Source of the DNA: Butyricicoccus sp.
Lineage (GTDB): Bacteria > Bacillota > Clostridia > Oscillospirales > Butyricicoccaceae
Length of the DNA stretch: 23,186 nt
Direction: 5' to 3'
NCBI GenBank assembly: GCA_020025885.1
Contig: JAHHRJ010000035.1
Location: 1-23,186 of the forward strand
Each line of letters starts with the position of its first letter. The first letter of the stretch is position 1. A model generated the notes under the pieces. It made no database searches and had not been told where the DNA came from. It worked only from the letters and a program-made list of their open reading frames with translations. Made by a program: the position numbers and the translations under genes. Below, in pieces: positions 14,292-22,223 of this stretch.

Positions 14292-15125
14292 ATGGATCTA
14301 ACTTCCGCGGCATGTGCGCTTACTGATACGCTACGTTTACATACGCCTATTATACATTGTATTACCAATCTTGTCACGATAAATGATTGCGCCAACGCAT
14401 TGCTTGCGGTGGGTGCTTCCCCCATTATGGCAGATGCGCCCGAAGAATCGGACGCCATTACCGCGCATGCCAGCGCACTTGTACTGAATATTGGGCAGCT
14501 ATCCCCACGTAAACTTGACGCAATGCTGCGCTCTGGTGAGCAAGCAAACCACATGGGGATTCCTGTTATCTTAGACCCTGTGGGCGTTGGAGCTTCTCCT
14601 TTTCGCACCAATGCCGTTCGTCAGATTTTGGAGTATATTTCCATTGCAATTTTACGCTGCAATCGTTCGGAGGCAGCTTGTATTTATGGTCTGCCCATTC
14701 AGAAAGCAGGCATCGACAGCAACGATACCCTTTCCATCTCGGACAGCGAGTCCCTTGCCCACGCCCTTGCAAACCGTTTTTCATGCACCATTGCCATAAC
14801 AGGCGAAACCGATCTAATCGCAGATACCGAGCACCTTTATCACCTGCATAGCGGACATGAAATGCTTTCCCGTGTGACAGGTATGGGCTGTGTCTCTTCT
14901 GCGCTCTGCGGTGCATATGCCGCAGTTTGTAAGGATTCCGTGACCGCTGCCATCGCCGCCCTTGGCATGATAGGAACCGCTGGTGTGCTTGCTTTTGAGC
15001 AGGCTGGTTCCGCTGGCACGGGCAGTTTTCATATTGCCGTTCTGGATGCACTCAGCAAATTAGATTCGCATACTCTGCAATCTCATTTTCAATTAACGGA
15101 GGTACATAATGCGCAACCTATCTGA
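14292..15125 (+). CDS. thiM: Hydroxyethylthiazole kinase
   Basis: Phosphorylates 4-methyl-5-(2-hydroxyethyl)thiazole with ATP, a salvage step for thiamine. The product is 277 residues, the family's usual size, with a ribokinase-like fold. Visible are the substrate region PIIHCITNLVTINDCANALLAVGASPIMADAPEE, the Mg/ATP segment VILDPVGVGASPFR, ITGETDLI, and the anion-hole and catalytic loop VTGMGCVSSALCGA. The ATG at 14292 is taken because AGGAGA (14277-14282) is about 10 bases away; an in-frame TTG upstream lies before the ribosome site. The 3' end overlaps the next gene by 17 bases. No thiE or thiD is present in the window. Confidence 0.93.
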   Translation: MDLTSAACALTDTLRLHTPIIHCITNLVTINDCANALLAVGASPIMADAPEESDAITAHASALVLNIGQLSPRKLDAMLRSGEQANHMGIPVILDPVGVGASPFRTNAVRQILEYISIAILRCNRSEAACIYGLPIQKAGIDSNDTLSISDSESLAHALANRFSCTIAITGETDLIADTEHLYHLHSGHEMLSRVTGMGCVSSALCGAYAAVCKDSVTAAIAALGMIGTAGVLAFEQAGSAGTGSFHIAVLDALSKLDSHTLQSHFQLTEVHNAQPI

Positions 15126-15759
15126 TTTTTCTGGCTTTATTTTTGATCTCGACGGTACTCTATTGGATTCCTTGTGGGTCTGGCGTGAAGTGGATATTGT
15201 TTCGCTCAAGCGCCGCGGTCATGACGTTCCAAACGACTACGCACAGGCGATCGCACATATGAGCTTTGCTGATGCAGCAAAGTATACCATCGAGCGTTTC
15301 CAGCTTTCCGAAGCACCCGAAGCTCTGATGGATGAATGGTACGGCATGGCAAAAACCGAATACCGTGACAATGTTATGATGAAACCGTATGTGCGTGAAT
15401 TTCTGGAAAAGGTGCATGCACAGGGCATTCCCATGGCAGCCGCGACCGCCTCTGAGCACTCGCTGATCTGCCCAACGCTGAAACGCCTTGGCATGCTCGA
15501 TCTGTTCCAGAGCGTAACCACCATTCAGGAAGTCACACGCGATAAATCTTTTCCAGATATCTATTTGCTTGCTGCGGAGCGTCTGGGCATCGCACCAGAA
15601 AACTGCGTTGTATGCGAAGACATTCTCGCCGGCATTCAGAGCGCAAAATCTGCCGGCTTCTATACCGTCGGCGTAGAAGAACCTTTCTCCCTGCCAAACC
15701 GTGAGAAGATCAAGCAGACCGCTGACTGCTATATTGAATCTTTTGCCGAACTACTATAA
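15109..15759 (+). CDS. HAD-superfamily phosphatase (beta-phosphoglucomutase-like)
   Basis: A 216-residue HAD hydrolase of subfamily I. Motif I is FDLDGTLLDS with nucleophile Asp13 and acid Asp15; motif II is AAATASE; motif III is the Lys in TRDKSFPDIY; motif IV is CEDILAGIQSAKSAG. The cap between motifs I and II is all-alpha, as in sugar-phosphate phosphatases and beta-phosphoglucomutases. GGAGG at 15098-15102 precedes the ATG, which lies inside the end of thiM, so translation is coupled. This suggests a role near thiamine salvage, for example removing phosphate from thiamine phosphate or a pathway by-product, but the substrate is not readable from sequence. Confidence 0.85.
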   Translation: MRNLSDFSGFIFDLDGTLLDSLWVWREVDIVSLKRRGHDVPNDYAQAIAHMSFADAAKYTIERFQLSEAPEALMDEWYGMAKTEYRDNVMMKPYVREFLEKVHAQGIPMAAATASEHSLICPTLKRLGMLDLFQSVTTIQEVTRDKSFPDIYLLAAERLGIAPENCVVCEDILAGIQSAKSAGFYTVGVEEPFSLPNREKIKQTADCYIESFAELL

Positions 15760-15763
15760 CATA

Positions 15764-15795
15764 AAAAACGCTGGGTGATATCGCCCAGCGTTTTT
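15764..15795. terminator. Bidirectional terminator between HAD gene and BlaR1-like gene
   Basis: Arms AACGCTGGG and CCCAGCGTT around TGATATCG form a strong, nearly loopless palindrome, with A-run before and T-run after. It follows the HAD stop by a few bases and lies just beyond the stop of the convergent minus-strand peptidase gene, so it can serve both. Confidence 0.85.
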
Positions 15796-15803
15796 CTTTG
15801 CAA

Positions 15804-18236
15804 TTAAGTCGTATGATCTGGCTCTCCACTCCAAAAGCGCCCAATCTGCCAAAGAGTCTCTTCCCCATCTGTTTTCTTACCATGCATAGTAACAAAAACA
15901 GACTCATCGGAATCTGGAAATACAATCGCCAAATCTATGTCTACACCACTATGTACAGACATTTCTTCACTCACACGCTTGATTGTATATTCTTTTCGAT
16001 CCAGTCTCCCTATGATTGCTTTGAGTGCACCTTCTGGTGTCAGCAGTTTTTCATACCGCGTTTTCTCATTGTCTTTCCATTCCTGTATCAATGCATCATC
16101 AATTTTCGGCGGCAATCTTTCAATATCCTCAGATGCTGCATAGAGCATTATAAATTCTTCGCGACTCAGTGCATGATCAAGCACACCATCTGCAACAACT
16201 TCGCAATCATCTACTACAACTTTTCCGTTCTCTGTGATAAATTTCAACCTTTCTGTATAACGGAACTCCTCTCCACCTGCATACAGCCAGTAAACCACAA
16301 GTGCACTGTTTTCTGATTCCGGTTCAACTATCCAAAATTTCACACTCGGACTGGAACCCCAGCCAACTCTCCAAAACCATGCCGTGCCATAATCGGCTTC
16401 TTGTTTGCTGATAAATTCCTGCTGCATCTTTTTGCTCATAACAGGATAGGAAAATGCTGCATTCTTGTGTAAATATCCGCTTGCCCATTGGTTTGCCGTC
16501 TGATTGGCAGCGATCCGTTGTGCATCAGACTGGTTCGGTGTATGATTCTGCGGTTCGATCACATTTTTCAAGTGATAGGTATTGTCTGGGGTCATCTCAA
16601 ACTCAAAATACACCATTGTGCTATCTGCAAATGAATAAATTATCAAATTTTTATCGAGACCATCGAAATAATACTGCCCACCTGCAATGGGAAAATTCTC
16701 ATAAACAAGTGCCATTGCTGTGTGGGTATCTACCGGATTTTCTGGCATACCACGTTTCATTACATCTTGTGCAGTCATGCAAATTTCTTCTGGATGGTCA
16801 AGCAGCATCGCCTCATCTACGGTACGGTCTACGATCCGCAGTTCTTCCCCTTCCTGCGCAAACCGAATGGTCTGGAGTTGGGTCATACCGCCATATGGTG
16901 TATCATTCGTATGCACCTTGACCTTTGCGGTATATGCCTTGGGATTTTGTGTATAAGACACTGTATCCGCCTGTGCTCCCATGGGCAGATTGTCGAATGA
17001 AAAAGGCGTATCCTGCCTAACATCAACATAGCCCTGCACCATTTCATCAAATTTTTCTTTCAGGCTTCCACCCAATAGTGTTTCTGCTTGTGCAGGCGTC
17101 AGTTGATTTTTTTGCGCATCGCACCAACGCTGTGCCAGTTCCTCCATCTGCTGAACGGTCTCTGCATCTGGTGTATTCCCTGATTTCACTGCAAAAGAAC
17201 TTCCAACCATCGTTACTGCAAAGAATGCAATCAGCAAAAATGCGATCCCATATTGTTTTTTCGGTCTTGTAAAAAGAGCTTGTAACCGTGTTTTCATGGC
17301 TTTTTTCCCTCCTGTCAGCTGTGTTGTAAAACTCTGCTCCCGATGATGTACCCGCCGTGCCGCATTGCTCAAAATGCACTTTCCATAGGTACGCCGCGCA
17401 TCATCGTCCAGCCCATGAACGACTGCCTGATCACACGCGATCTCCAAATCCTGCGCCCCCTGCCGTGCAAGCAAATGCACAACGGGGTTAAACCAGTGCA
17501 CACACCTTGCCAACAGAAACAGCAGTTTGCAGAATAGATCTCCATGCTTATAGTGCGTCAGCTCATGCCTTAAAATCATGCGTACCTCTGTATCTGCAAT
17601 TCCATCTTTCGGCAAAAGCAGCACGGGATGCAGTAACCCTGCGAGCATGGGACCTTCCACCGCAAAGGACTGCATAACTGGAATTTCACGCTGTATATTC
17701 AGCCGATCTTTCTCCTGCTGATAAACTGCAAGCAACGTTTCACCCTGCACATCACGCGCACTTCGTTTGATTCGTTTCCAAAACTGTCGATGGGAAGTAA
17801 GCGACACAAGGAAAAGCGTTATCATACCAACAAACCAAACACCTGCCAATAAAAGCGTGATATCAAATTGCTTTTGCGGCTGTATGTTTTCGGTAATTCC
17901 TTCAGGTATTGGTGTTCTGACCTCGCTCTGCAATTGCTCAAGTGGTTTGGTATCTTGTGGTTTTTCCTCTGACCGTACAGTCTCTGGTAGTTGTGTCTGT
18001 ATCGGGTCTCGGTTCGGGAGTGCTACCGTCACAGTTGTTTTGGGCGTAATCACAGGGGTATCTGGAAAGGTGATCTGCACCGGAACCAACAGCCGGATAC
18101 TCAAAATGACCCATAATAGACAGATGACCCGCGCCGGATATCTGCGCCGCAGGACCGCACAAAACAACCAAGCCGGCAATATGACGACCGAAGTTGTTAG
18201 GCTGACTTGCAGCACATTCCAAACAAGTTCACCCAT
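15804..18236 (-). CDS. BlaR1-like M56-family membrane metallopeptidase with large sensor region
   Basis: An 810-residue membrane protein. The first about 350 residues match the BlaR1/MecR1 N-terminal module: helices near 6-30 and 37-53, then about 124-146, then the zinc peptidase motif HELTH (His224, Glu225, His228) with the third ligand in LEIACDQAV (Glu265), and a further helix at about 329-349. The remaining about 460 residues should lie outside the cell. They do not show penicillin-binding SxxK, SxN or KTG landmarks, and look like two or more small alpha/beta repeats (segments starting QRWCDAQKNQLTPAQ and NQWASGYLHKNAAFS). By analogy, ligand sensing would trigger cleavage of the BlaI-type repressor encoded one base upstream. 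The inducer is unknown. Confidence 0.85.
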   Translation of the reverse strand: MGELVWNVLQVSLTTSVVILPAWLFCAVLRRRYPARVICLLWVILSIRLLVPVQITFPDTPVITPKTTVTVALPNRDPIQTQLPETVRSEEKPQDTKPLEQLQSEVRTPIPEGITENIQPQKQFDITLLLAGVWFVGMITLFLVSLTSHRQFWKRIKRSARDVQGETLLAVYQQEKDRLNIQREIPVMQSFAVEGPMLAGLLHPVLLLPKDGIADTEVRMILRHELTHYKHGDLFCKLLFLLARCVHWFNPVVHLLARQGAQDLEIACDQAVVHGLDDDARRTYGKCILSNAARRVHHREQSFTTQLTGGKKAMKTRLQALFTRPKKQYGIAFLLIAFFAVTMVGSSFAVKSGNTPDAETVQQMEELAQRWCDAQKNQLTPAQAETLLGGSLKEKFDEMVQGYVDVRQDTPFSFDNLPMGAQADTVSYTQNPKAYTAKVKVHTNDTPYGGMTQLQTIRFAQEGEELRIVDRTVDEAMLLDHPEEICMTAQDVMKRGMPENPVDTHTAMALVYENFPIAGGQYYFDGLDKNLIIYSFADSTMVYFEFEMTPDNTYHLKNVIEPQNHTPNQSDAQRIAANQTANQWASGYLHKNAAFSYPVMSKKMQQEFISKQEADYGTAWFWRVGWGSSPSVKFWIVEPESENSALVVYWLYAGGEEFRYTERLKFITENGKVVVDDCEVVADGVLDHALSREEFIMLYAASEDIERLPPKIDDALIQEWKDNEKTRYEKLLTPEGALKAIIGRLDRKEYTIKRVSEEMSVHSGVDIDLAIVFPDSDESVFVTMHGKKTDGEETLWQIGRFWSGEPDHTT

Positions 18237-18237
18237 G

Positions 18238-18615
18238 CTACTCCCTCCCTTGTGTGTCCAGAAAATCTCTCAGCTCGTCGAGATCGTCGCTTGTTAACTC
18301 TCCAGTATCCGAAAGCGATGCAACCAAGTCCCGTATCGATCCGCGATAAAACCGCTGTAAAAAGCTCACGCTCTCATGTGCGCGGTAGTCCTCTTCTGTG
18401 ATCAGCGGGGTATATACATTGACCTTGCCCTCCTTTTCACATTTCACAAACCCTTTTTCACATAACCGCGATAGAAATGTTAAAACGGACGTTGTTTTCC
18501 ACTGTTCTTTGCATCGGTTGGTGATCCATGTGGAGGCAACCGGAAACGCTGGTGCATTCCAAATTTCCTGCATGACGATAAGTTCCGCATCTGGCAAACG
18601 TTTGATTTTTTTCAT
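18238..18615 (-). CDS. BlaI/MecI/CopY-family transcriptional repressor
   Basis: A 125-residue winged-helix regulator. The N-terminal half shows the family pattern (LPDAELIVMQEIWN, then WITNRCKEQWKTTSVLTFLSRLCEKGFVKCEKEGKVNVYTPLI), that is a helix-turn-helix and wing; the C-terminal half (SFLQRFYRGSIRDLVASL onward) is the dimerisation and cleavage region. The stop codon is one base before the ATG of the BlaR1-like peptidase, the standard two-gene sensor-repressor layout. The promoter at 18658-18686 contains a TACA/TGTA palindrome, so the pair is probably autorepressed. The output gene is not obvious; no beta-lactamase lies in the window. Confidence 0.92.
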   Translation of the reverse strand: MKKIKRLPDAELIVMQEIWNAPAFPVASTWITNRCKEQWKTTSVLTFLSRLCEKGFVKCEKEGKVNVYTPLITEEDYRAHESVSFLQRFYRGSIRDLVASLSDTGELTSDDLDELRDFLDTQGRE

Positions 18616-18630
18616 CGTATCTGCACCTTC

Positions 18631-18686
18631 TACATTTGTAAAATATCTGTTGTAGTTATTCTACAATTGTAGAAACCATTTGTCAA
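18631..18686 (-). promoter_or_regulatory. Promoter and BlaI-type operators of the repressor-peptidase operon
   Basis: On the minus strand a perfect TTGACA (18686-18681) is 17 bases from TAGAAT (18663-18658). The palindrome CTACAATTGTAG (18661-18672) fills the spacer and overlaps the -10 box. TTGTAG and CTACAA (18650-18665) make a second overlapping dyad, and TACATTTGTA (18631-18640) lies in the leader. The TACA/TGTA half-sites are those of BlaI/MecI/CopY operators, so a bound dimer would block polymerase. Confidence 0.8.
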
Positions 18687-18780
18687 CCATTTTCTCTTAC
18701 ATCTATCCCACAAAAACCTTTTCCCCATTTACGCGAAAAACCGAAAGCTCTGCCCCTGTTTAGAAGTTTGAGTTAATTCA

Positions 18781-18809
18781 TTGCTTTTATTTCACAAACC
18801 TGATAAAAT
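18781..18809 (+). promoter_or_regulatory. Promoter of the DUF1015 gene
   Basis: TTGCTT (18781-18786) and TAAAAT (18804-18809) have a 17-base spacer, with a start near 18816 and a leader of about 58 bases. No BlaI-type dyad is seen at these boxes. Confidence 0.55.
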
Positions 18810-18873
18810 GAAACTAACAGACTGGACTGCCCATTTTGAAGCATCGCTCATTTCCCATATTGGAGGTTTTCTT

Positions 18874-20181
18874 ATGTATATAACACCCGTTTGTCTTCCG
18901 AAACTTCTCCTGCCGCGTGATGGTGTGGACCTATCCAAGTGGTCTGTGATCACATGCGATCAATATACTCCGAATTCTCTGCAAGCACTAAACAGTACCG
19001 TTGACGATTCCCCTTCCACTCTGCACCTCATGCTTCCCGAGTTTGTGCTTGAGGGATCAGATAATCTTGCTGTACATACACAAAAAATCCAGCAGACCAT
19101 GCTCCAGTACCTAAAAGATGGCACACTCAAAGAATATCCTGCTGGTATGATGCTTGTTAAACATACCACACAAACTGGACTACATCGAGGTGTTCTTCTT
19201 GCCTTTGATCTGGAAGCATATGATAATTCAGAGGACAGCCAAACCTACATTCGTCCAACCCAAACTGTAAGCCCCACACAGATTTCTTCCCACCTTGCTC
19301 TACGGAAGTCCACTTCTCTCGAGCTTGAGCATATCACGATGCTCATTGACGATCCCAAACACGAGATCATTGAACCGCTGTTCACAGAGAAAAACCAACA
19401 AAATATAGTTTATGATACAGACCTCATGCTGGATGGCGGACATCTGCGCAGCTGGTTTGTCGCGGAGGGGAATGAAACATCTGCGCTTTTAGATCGTCTC
19501 TCCACCCTGACAGACCGAGATACATTCTATAAAAAATATGGCTTATCTGATGATATCCCTGTTCTTGCCTATGCCGTTGGGGATGGTAACCACTCTATGG
19601 CAATTGCAAAGGAAAACTGGGAGCACATCAAGCAATCTTTGAGCGAAGAAAAACAAGCAACACATCCCGCTCGTTTTGTTCTGGCTGAGCTTGTAAATAT
19701 CCATGAAGAAAGCGTACACTTAGAAGCCATTCATCCGGTGCTGTTCCATATCCATCCACGCGAAGTGTTCCAAGCAGTGGATGACTTTTTCCGCCTGTAT
19801 GGTGGCATGGCATACTGTGGGGATCCCCAAAACGCACCCACCACCAATGTGCAGAGTTACCCTTGCTTCTTCCATGGGGAAAAGATGACGCTGTGCATTG
19901 TGGATTCCCCTTGGTCTCAGCCGTGCGCCACTCTGCAAAATTTCCTCGATGATTTCTTAGAAAAAAATCCAAAATCCCGTGTAGAATATATCTATGGAGC
20001 AGATGCTGTACAGTCTGTTTCTGATGACATTCGCAACATGGGATTCCTGCTGCCTGCGCCATCGAAAAAGGATCTCTTCCGCAATATTATTTTACAAGGT
20101 CCTCTGCCCTGCCAAACCTTTTCCGTCGGTAAAACACCAAAAAAGCGATACTACATGGAAGCACGCCGCATTACAGTTTAA
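18874..20181 (+). CDS. DUF1015 family protein
   Basis: A 435-residue soluble protein of the DUF1015 family, whose biochemical function is not established to my knowledge. The N-terminus ITPVCLPKLLLPRDGVDLSKWSVITCDQYTP is typical, and the central YAVGDGNHSMAIAKENWE (glycine/histidine-rich loop, probably at the active or ligand site) is the family hallmark. The C-terminal about 150 residues carry VEYIYGADAVQS. The ATG at 18874 is chosen for TTGGAGG 8 bases before it; an in-frame TTG at 18781 is really the -35 box of the promoter. It is a single gene. In other Clostridia relatives are often beside serine-synthesis genes, which is not the case here. Confidence 0.88.
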   Translation: MYITPVCLPKLLLPRDGVDLSKWSVITCDQYTPNSLQALNSTVDDSPSTLHLMLPEFVLEGSDNLAVHTQKIQQTMLQYLKDGTLKEYPAGMMLVKHTTQTGLHRGVLLAFDLEAYDNSEDSQTYIRPTQTVSPTQISSHLALRKSTSLELEHITMLIDDPKHEIIEPLFTEKNQQNIVYDTDLMLDGGHLRSWFVAEGNETSALLDRLSTLTDRDTFYKKYGLSDDIPVLAYAVGDGNHSMAIAKENWEHIKQSLSEEKQATHPARFVLAELVNIHEESVHLEAIHPVLFHIHPREVFQAVDDFFRLYGGMAYCGDPQNAPTTNVQSYPCFFHGEKMTLCIVDSPWSQPCATLQNFLDDFLEKNPKSRVEYIYGADAVQSVSDDIRNMGFLLPAPSKKDLFRNIILQGPLPCQTFSVGKTPKKRYYMEARRITV

Positions 20182-20185
20182 GCCT

Positions 20186-20220
20186 AAAAAAGGATCGTCC
20201 ACAGCTTGTGGGCGACCCTT
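20186..20220. terminator. Hairpin after the DUF1015 gene
   Basis: TCGTCCACA and TGTGGGCGA (with one wobble) form the core of a strong stem a few bases after the stop codon. The plus-strand tail is CTTCTCTTG, weak in T; the minus-strand tail is a clean T6, so it may also back up termination of the minus-strand tRNA-Gln transcript. Confidence 0.65.
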
Positions 20221-20248
20221 CTCTTGTACTCACTTATTTTGAAAAAAG

Positions 20249-20280
20249 AAAAACCACTGATACTATCATCAGTGGTTTTA
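20249..20280 (-). terminator. Terminator of tRNA-Gln
   Basis: Perfect arms AAAACCACTGAT (20250-20261) and ATCAGTGGTTTT (20268-20279) lie just beyond the tRNA 3' end. The minus strand continues TTCTTTTTTC, a good T-rich tail. Confidence 0.75.
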
Positions 20281-20281
20281 G

Positions 20282-20355
20282 TGGCAGCCGGACGAGGATT
20301 CGAACCCAGACAAACAGAGTCAGAGTCTGTCGTGCTACCATTACACAATCCGGCT
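20282..20355 (-). tRNA. tRNA-Gln (anticodon CTG)
   Basis: The 74-base minus-strand gene has acceptor AGCCGGA/TCCGGCT, discriminator G and an encoded CCA. The D arm is GTG...CAC with AATGGTAG, the anticodon stem is ACAGA/TCTGT with loop CTCTGAC (anticodon CTG, reading CAG), and the T loop is TTCGAAT. The T stem CTGGG/CCTCG has one mismatch and one wobble. Confidence 0.95.
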
Positions 20356-20386
20356 ATTTATTTTGTCACCGTTAAGCGACTGTTAT

Positions 20387-20415
20387 AGTATATCCATTTT
20401 CCGAGTAAATGTCAA
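20387..20415 (-). promoter_or_regulatory. Promoter of tRNA-Gln
   Basis: On the minus strand a perfect TTGACA (20415-20410) is 17 bases from TATACT (20392-20387), about 30 bases before the mature tRNA 5' end. Confidence 0.85.
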
Positions 20416-20510
20416 GCATTTTTTAATAAAATAAAAAATTTTATGAGAGCCTACTCTTTCGCTTTGCACCGCAAAAGATGAGGAAACCATTTCTTTTCGC
20501 CTGCAAAGCC

Positions 20511-20539
20511 TTGCATTTTTCTAAAAAACATGATATTGT
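20511..20539 (+). promoter_or_regulatory. Promoter of the small acidic protein gene
   Basis: TTGCAT (20511-20516) and TATTGT (20534-20539) have a 17-base spacer, with a predicted start near 20546 and a leader of about 40 bases. Confidence 0.5.
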
Positions 20540-20587
20540 AACACCATAACGAAAAGAAATGAGATCATTTGAAAGGAATTCTTGACC

Positions 20588-20968
20588 ATGAATGAGACAC
20601 GAAACGTTGTAACTCCGGAAAACACCGCTCCTGCCGCGCTGGAAACACCCATTGCAGCACCCGAAACTGAAACCCCAAATAGTGAAACAGAAACAACTGC
20701 TTCTAAAATGGCAGAATCTCCTGCTGAAGCAGAAGTAAGTGCACCAGCAGATGAGGAAGAAGAAATGGACCCCATTTGTATGCCGCCGGAAGCGCAGGAA
20801 AAGCGTCAAAAGTGGTCTTCCTTTGTAGAGGGTCCGGCCGTAGATTTCTTTACTGGCTATAAGCTGGAAAAAATGACAATTGATGATGGAAACGGCAATA
20901 AGGCAAAGTTTAGCCGTACCAAAGACAGCGGAATCAAGATTGAGTATACGTCCTCCGTCCTGCTTTGA
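20588..20968 (+). CDS. Small acidic hypothetical protein with disordered N-terminus
   Basis: A 126-residue protein that I do not recognise. Residues 1 to about 62 are rich in Glu, Thr, Pro and Ala with an EEEE cluster, probably disordered. Residues about 63-126 look folded: MPPEAQEKRQKWSSFVEG, then FTGYKLEKMTIDDGNGNKAKFSRTKDSGIKIEYTSSVLL. There is no signal peptide or membrane segment, so it should be cytoplasmic. AAAGGA (20572-20577) is 10 bases from the ATG at 20588; an in-frame TTG at 20582 would be too close. A good promoter and a strong terminator support a real single gene. Confidence 0.75.
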   Translation: MNETRNVVTPENTAPAALETPIAAPETETPNSETETTASKMAESPAEAEVSAPADEEEEMDPICMPPEAQEKRQKWSSFVEGPAVDFFTGYKLEKMTIDDGNGNKAKFSRTKDSGIKIEYTSSVLL

Positions 20969-20978
20969 TTTTCCTTGC

Positions 20979-21012
20979 AAAAAAGAAGGCTCTGATTGAG
21001 CCTTCTTTTTTT
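20979..21012. terminator. Bidirectional terminator between acidic-protein gene and YitT gene
   Basis: GAAGGCTC (20985-20992) and GAGCCTTC (20998-21005) pair perfectly around TGATT, with six A before and seven T after. It serves the plus-strand acidic-protein gene and the convergent minus-strand YitT gene (stop at 21021). Confidence 0.85.
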
Positions 21013-21020
21013 AATTGAAA

Positions 21021-21884
21021 TTATAATAATTTTTCTCCTTCAATGAAGCCTTCTCCATAAACTTCATTCGTTTCTGTGATCATTACAAACGCATCTGGAT
21101 CTACTTCTGAGATTGCAGCACGCACCTTAAATGCCTGTGACTTGTTGCAGGCACATAAAAGAACATGGCGTTCCTGATCGGTGTATGTGCCGATCGCTCG
21201 AATGAGCGTCGAACCGCGTCCACAAGCTATGGAAATTTTTTCCGCAATTGCTTGCCCATGGCTTGTAATAATGATCATGAGTTTGCCAGCGCCCACACCA
21301 TACATGACTTTATCAATCATAATTGAAGTTGCCGCGGTTGCAATGATACCATATAATACAGAATCAATGTCGCCAAATACCGGCCAGCCCAGCAAAATGA
21401 TAACCAGATCAATCATCAGTGTTGCAGCGCCCAATGATACATGCGGATGAATCGCCTTGACGGATACAGTCAAAAAATCTGTTCCACCAGAGGATGAACC
21501 ACGCATATAGAGAATGCCCAGTCCCAGTCCCAAGAACACACCAGAATAGAGCGATGCCAACAACGGGCTTCCTGTATAGACCGGAGTCAAGGGCAGGATC
21601 AAGTCCACCCATACCGTACAAAAGATCATGGAGCGCAGGCTCTTGAGTAAAAAGTTTTTTCCAAGCAAGCGATAACTCAGGATGATAACTGGCACATTGA
21701 GCACCAGTGTCATGATACCAATGGGCAGCCCCCATAAATGATAAATGATCAGTGCCAAACCAGACAGCCCACCTGGTGCAAAATGCGCAGTCTTAGCAAA
21801 TGTATAAATACCCAACGCATAGAACAGTCCGCCTACGAGATCCGCAAGCAGATCCAGCATCCGCTCTTTTGTTGTTTTTTGCAT
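21021..21884 (-). CDS. YitT-family membrane protein (DUF161 + DUF2179)
   Basis: A 287-residue protein with about five hydrophobic segments in the first about 190 residues (LVGGLFYALGIYTFA, GLSGLALIIYHLWGLPIGIMTLVLNVPVIILSY, LASLYSGVFLGLGLGILYMRGSSSGGTDFL, LGAATLMIDLVIILLGWPVFG and LYGIIATAATSIMIDKV). A soluble C-terminal DUF2179 domain follows (KLMIIITSHGQAIAEKI, then RGSTLIRAIGTYTDQERHVLLCACNKSQ). GG(T/L)SG and RGSSSGGTDF are family hallmarks. Substrate and function are unknown. The ATG at 21884 follows AAGGAGGG. An upstream extension of the same frame reads backwards through tRNA-Arg and is not coding. Confidence 0.92.
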   Translation of the reverse strand: MQKTTKERMLDLLADLVGGLFYALGIYTFAKTAHFAPGGLSGLALIIYHLWGLPIGIMTLVLNVPVIILSYRLLGKNFLLKSLRSMIFCTVWVDLILPLTPVYTGSPLLASLYSGVFLGLGLGILYMRGSSSGGTDFLTVSVKAIHPHVSLGAATLMIDLVIILLGWPVFGDIDSVLYGIIATAATSIMIDKVMYGVGAGKLMIIITSHGQAIAEKISIACGRGSTLIRAIGTYTDQERHVLLCACNKSQAFKVRAAISEVDPDAFVMITETNEVYGEGFIEGEKLL

Positions 21885-21918
21885 CAAAAAACCCCTCCTT
21901 ATTTTGCTTTTCATCTTT

Positions 21919-21947
21919 ATCCTAGAATAAATCACACATAATGTCAA
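21919..21947 (-). promoter_or_regulatory. Promoter of the YitT gene
   Basis: On the minus strand a perfect TTGACA (21947-21942) is 17 bases from TAGGAT (21924-21919). It is back to back with the tRNA-Arg promoter. Confidence 0.65.
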
Positions 21948-21980
21948 GCCTGTCCTCTCCAAAAGTATTCCACAAAAGTC

Positions 21981-22009
21981 TTTACAAATGTACCCCAATT
22001 TGTTATAAT
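21981..22009 (+). promoter_or_regulatory. Promoter of tRNA-Arg
   Basis: TTTACA (21981-21986) and a perfect TATAAT (22004-22009) have a 17-base spacer, so transcription should begin only a few bases before the mature tRNA. Confidence 0.85.
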
Positions 22010-22021
22010 AACTAAAGAAAT

Positions 22022-22098
22022 GCGTCCGTAGTTCAATTGGATAGAGCGTCAGATTCCGGTTCTGAATGTTGGGGGTTCGAATCCCTTCGGGCGTGCCA
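22022..22098 (+). tRNA. tRNA-Arg (anticodon CCG)
   Basis: The 77-base gene has acceptor GCGTCCG/CGGGCGT (with G-U pairs), D arm GTTC...GAGC, anticodon stem TCAGA/TCTGA with loop TTCCGGT (anticodon CCG, reading CGG), T loop TTCGAAT, discriminator G and encoded CCA. Confidence 0.95.
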
Positions 22099-22124
22099 AA
22101 TCGTATCATTCAAAACGATACACC

Positions 22125-22160
22125 ATAAAAAACACCGCACTTTTGTGCGGTGTTTTTTAT
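22125..22160. terminator. Terminator of tRNA-Arg
   Basis: A perfect 16-base stem, ATAAAAAACACCGCAC (22125-22140) with its complement (22145-22160), around the loop TTTT. The right arm ends in T6. It is a symmetric, strong terminator just after the tRNA. Confidence 0.9.
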
Positions 22161-22223
22161 ATGATGCTTATAGTAAAACTGTGTACTAAAAGCGTCTGCG
22201 ACACTTCGAAAAGAAGATCGCAG

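Noticed and set aside
20206..20388. Plus-strand frame of 60 codons across tRNA-Gln
   Set aside because: It is the antisense translation of the tRNA and two terminators (GRGFEPRQTESE-type peptide), without ribosome site.
21885..22109. N-terminal extension of the YitT reading frame
   Set aside because: It reads antisense through tRNA-Arg and upstream of a clear ribosome site; the frame contains the GIRTPN-type peptide typical of false translation of tRNA genes.
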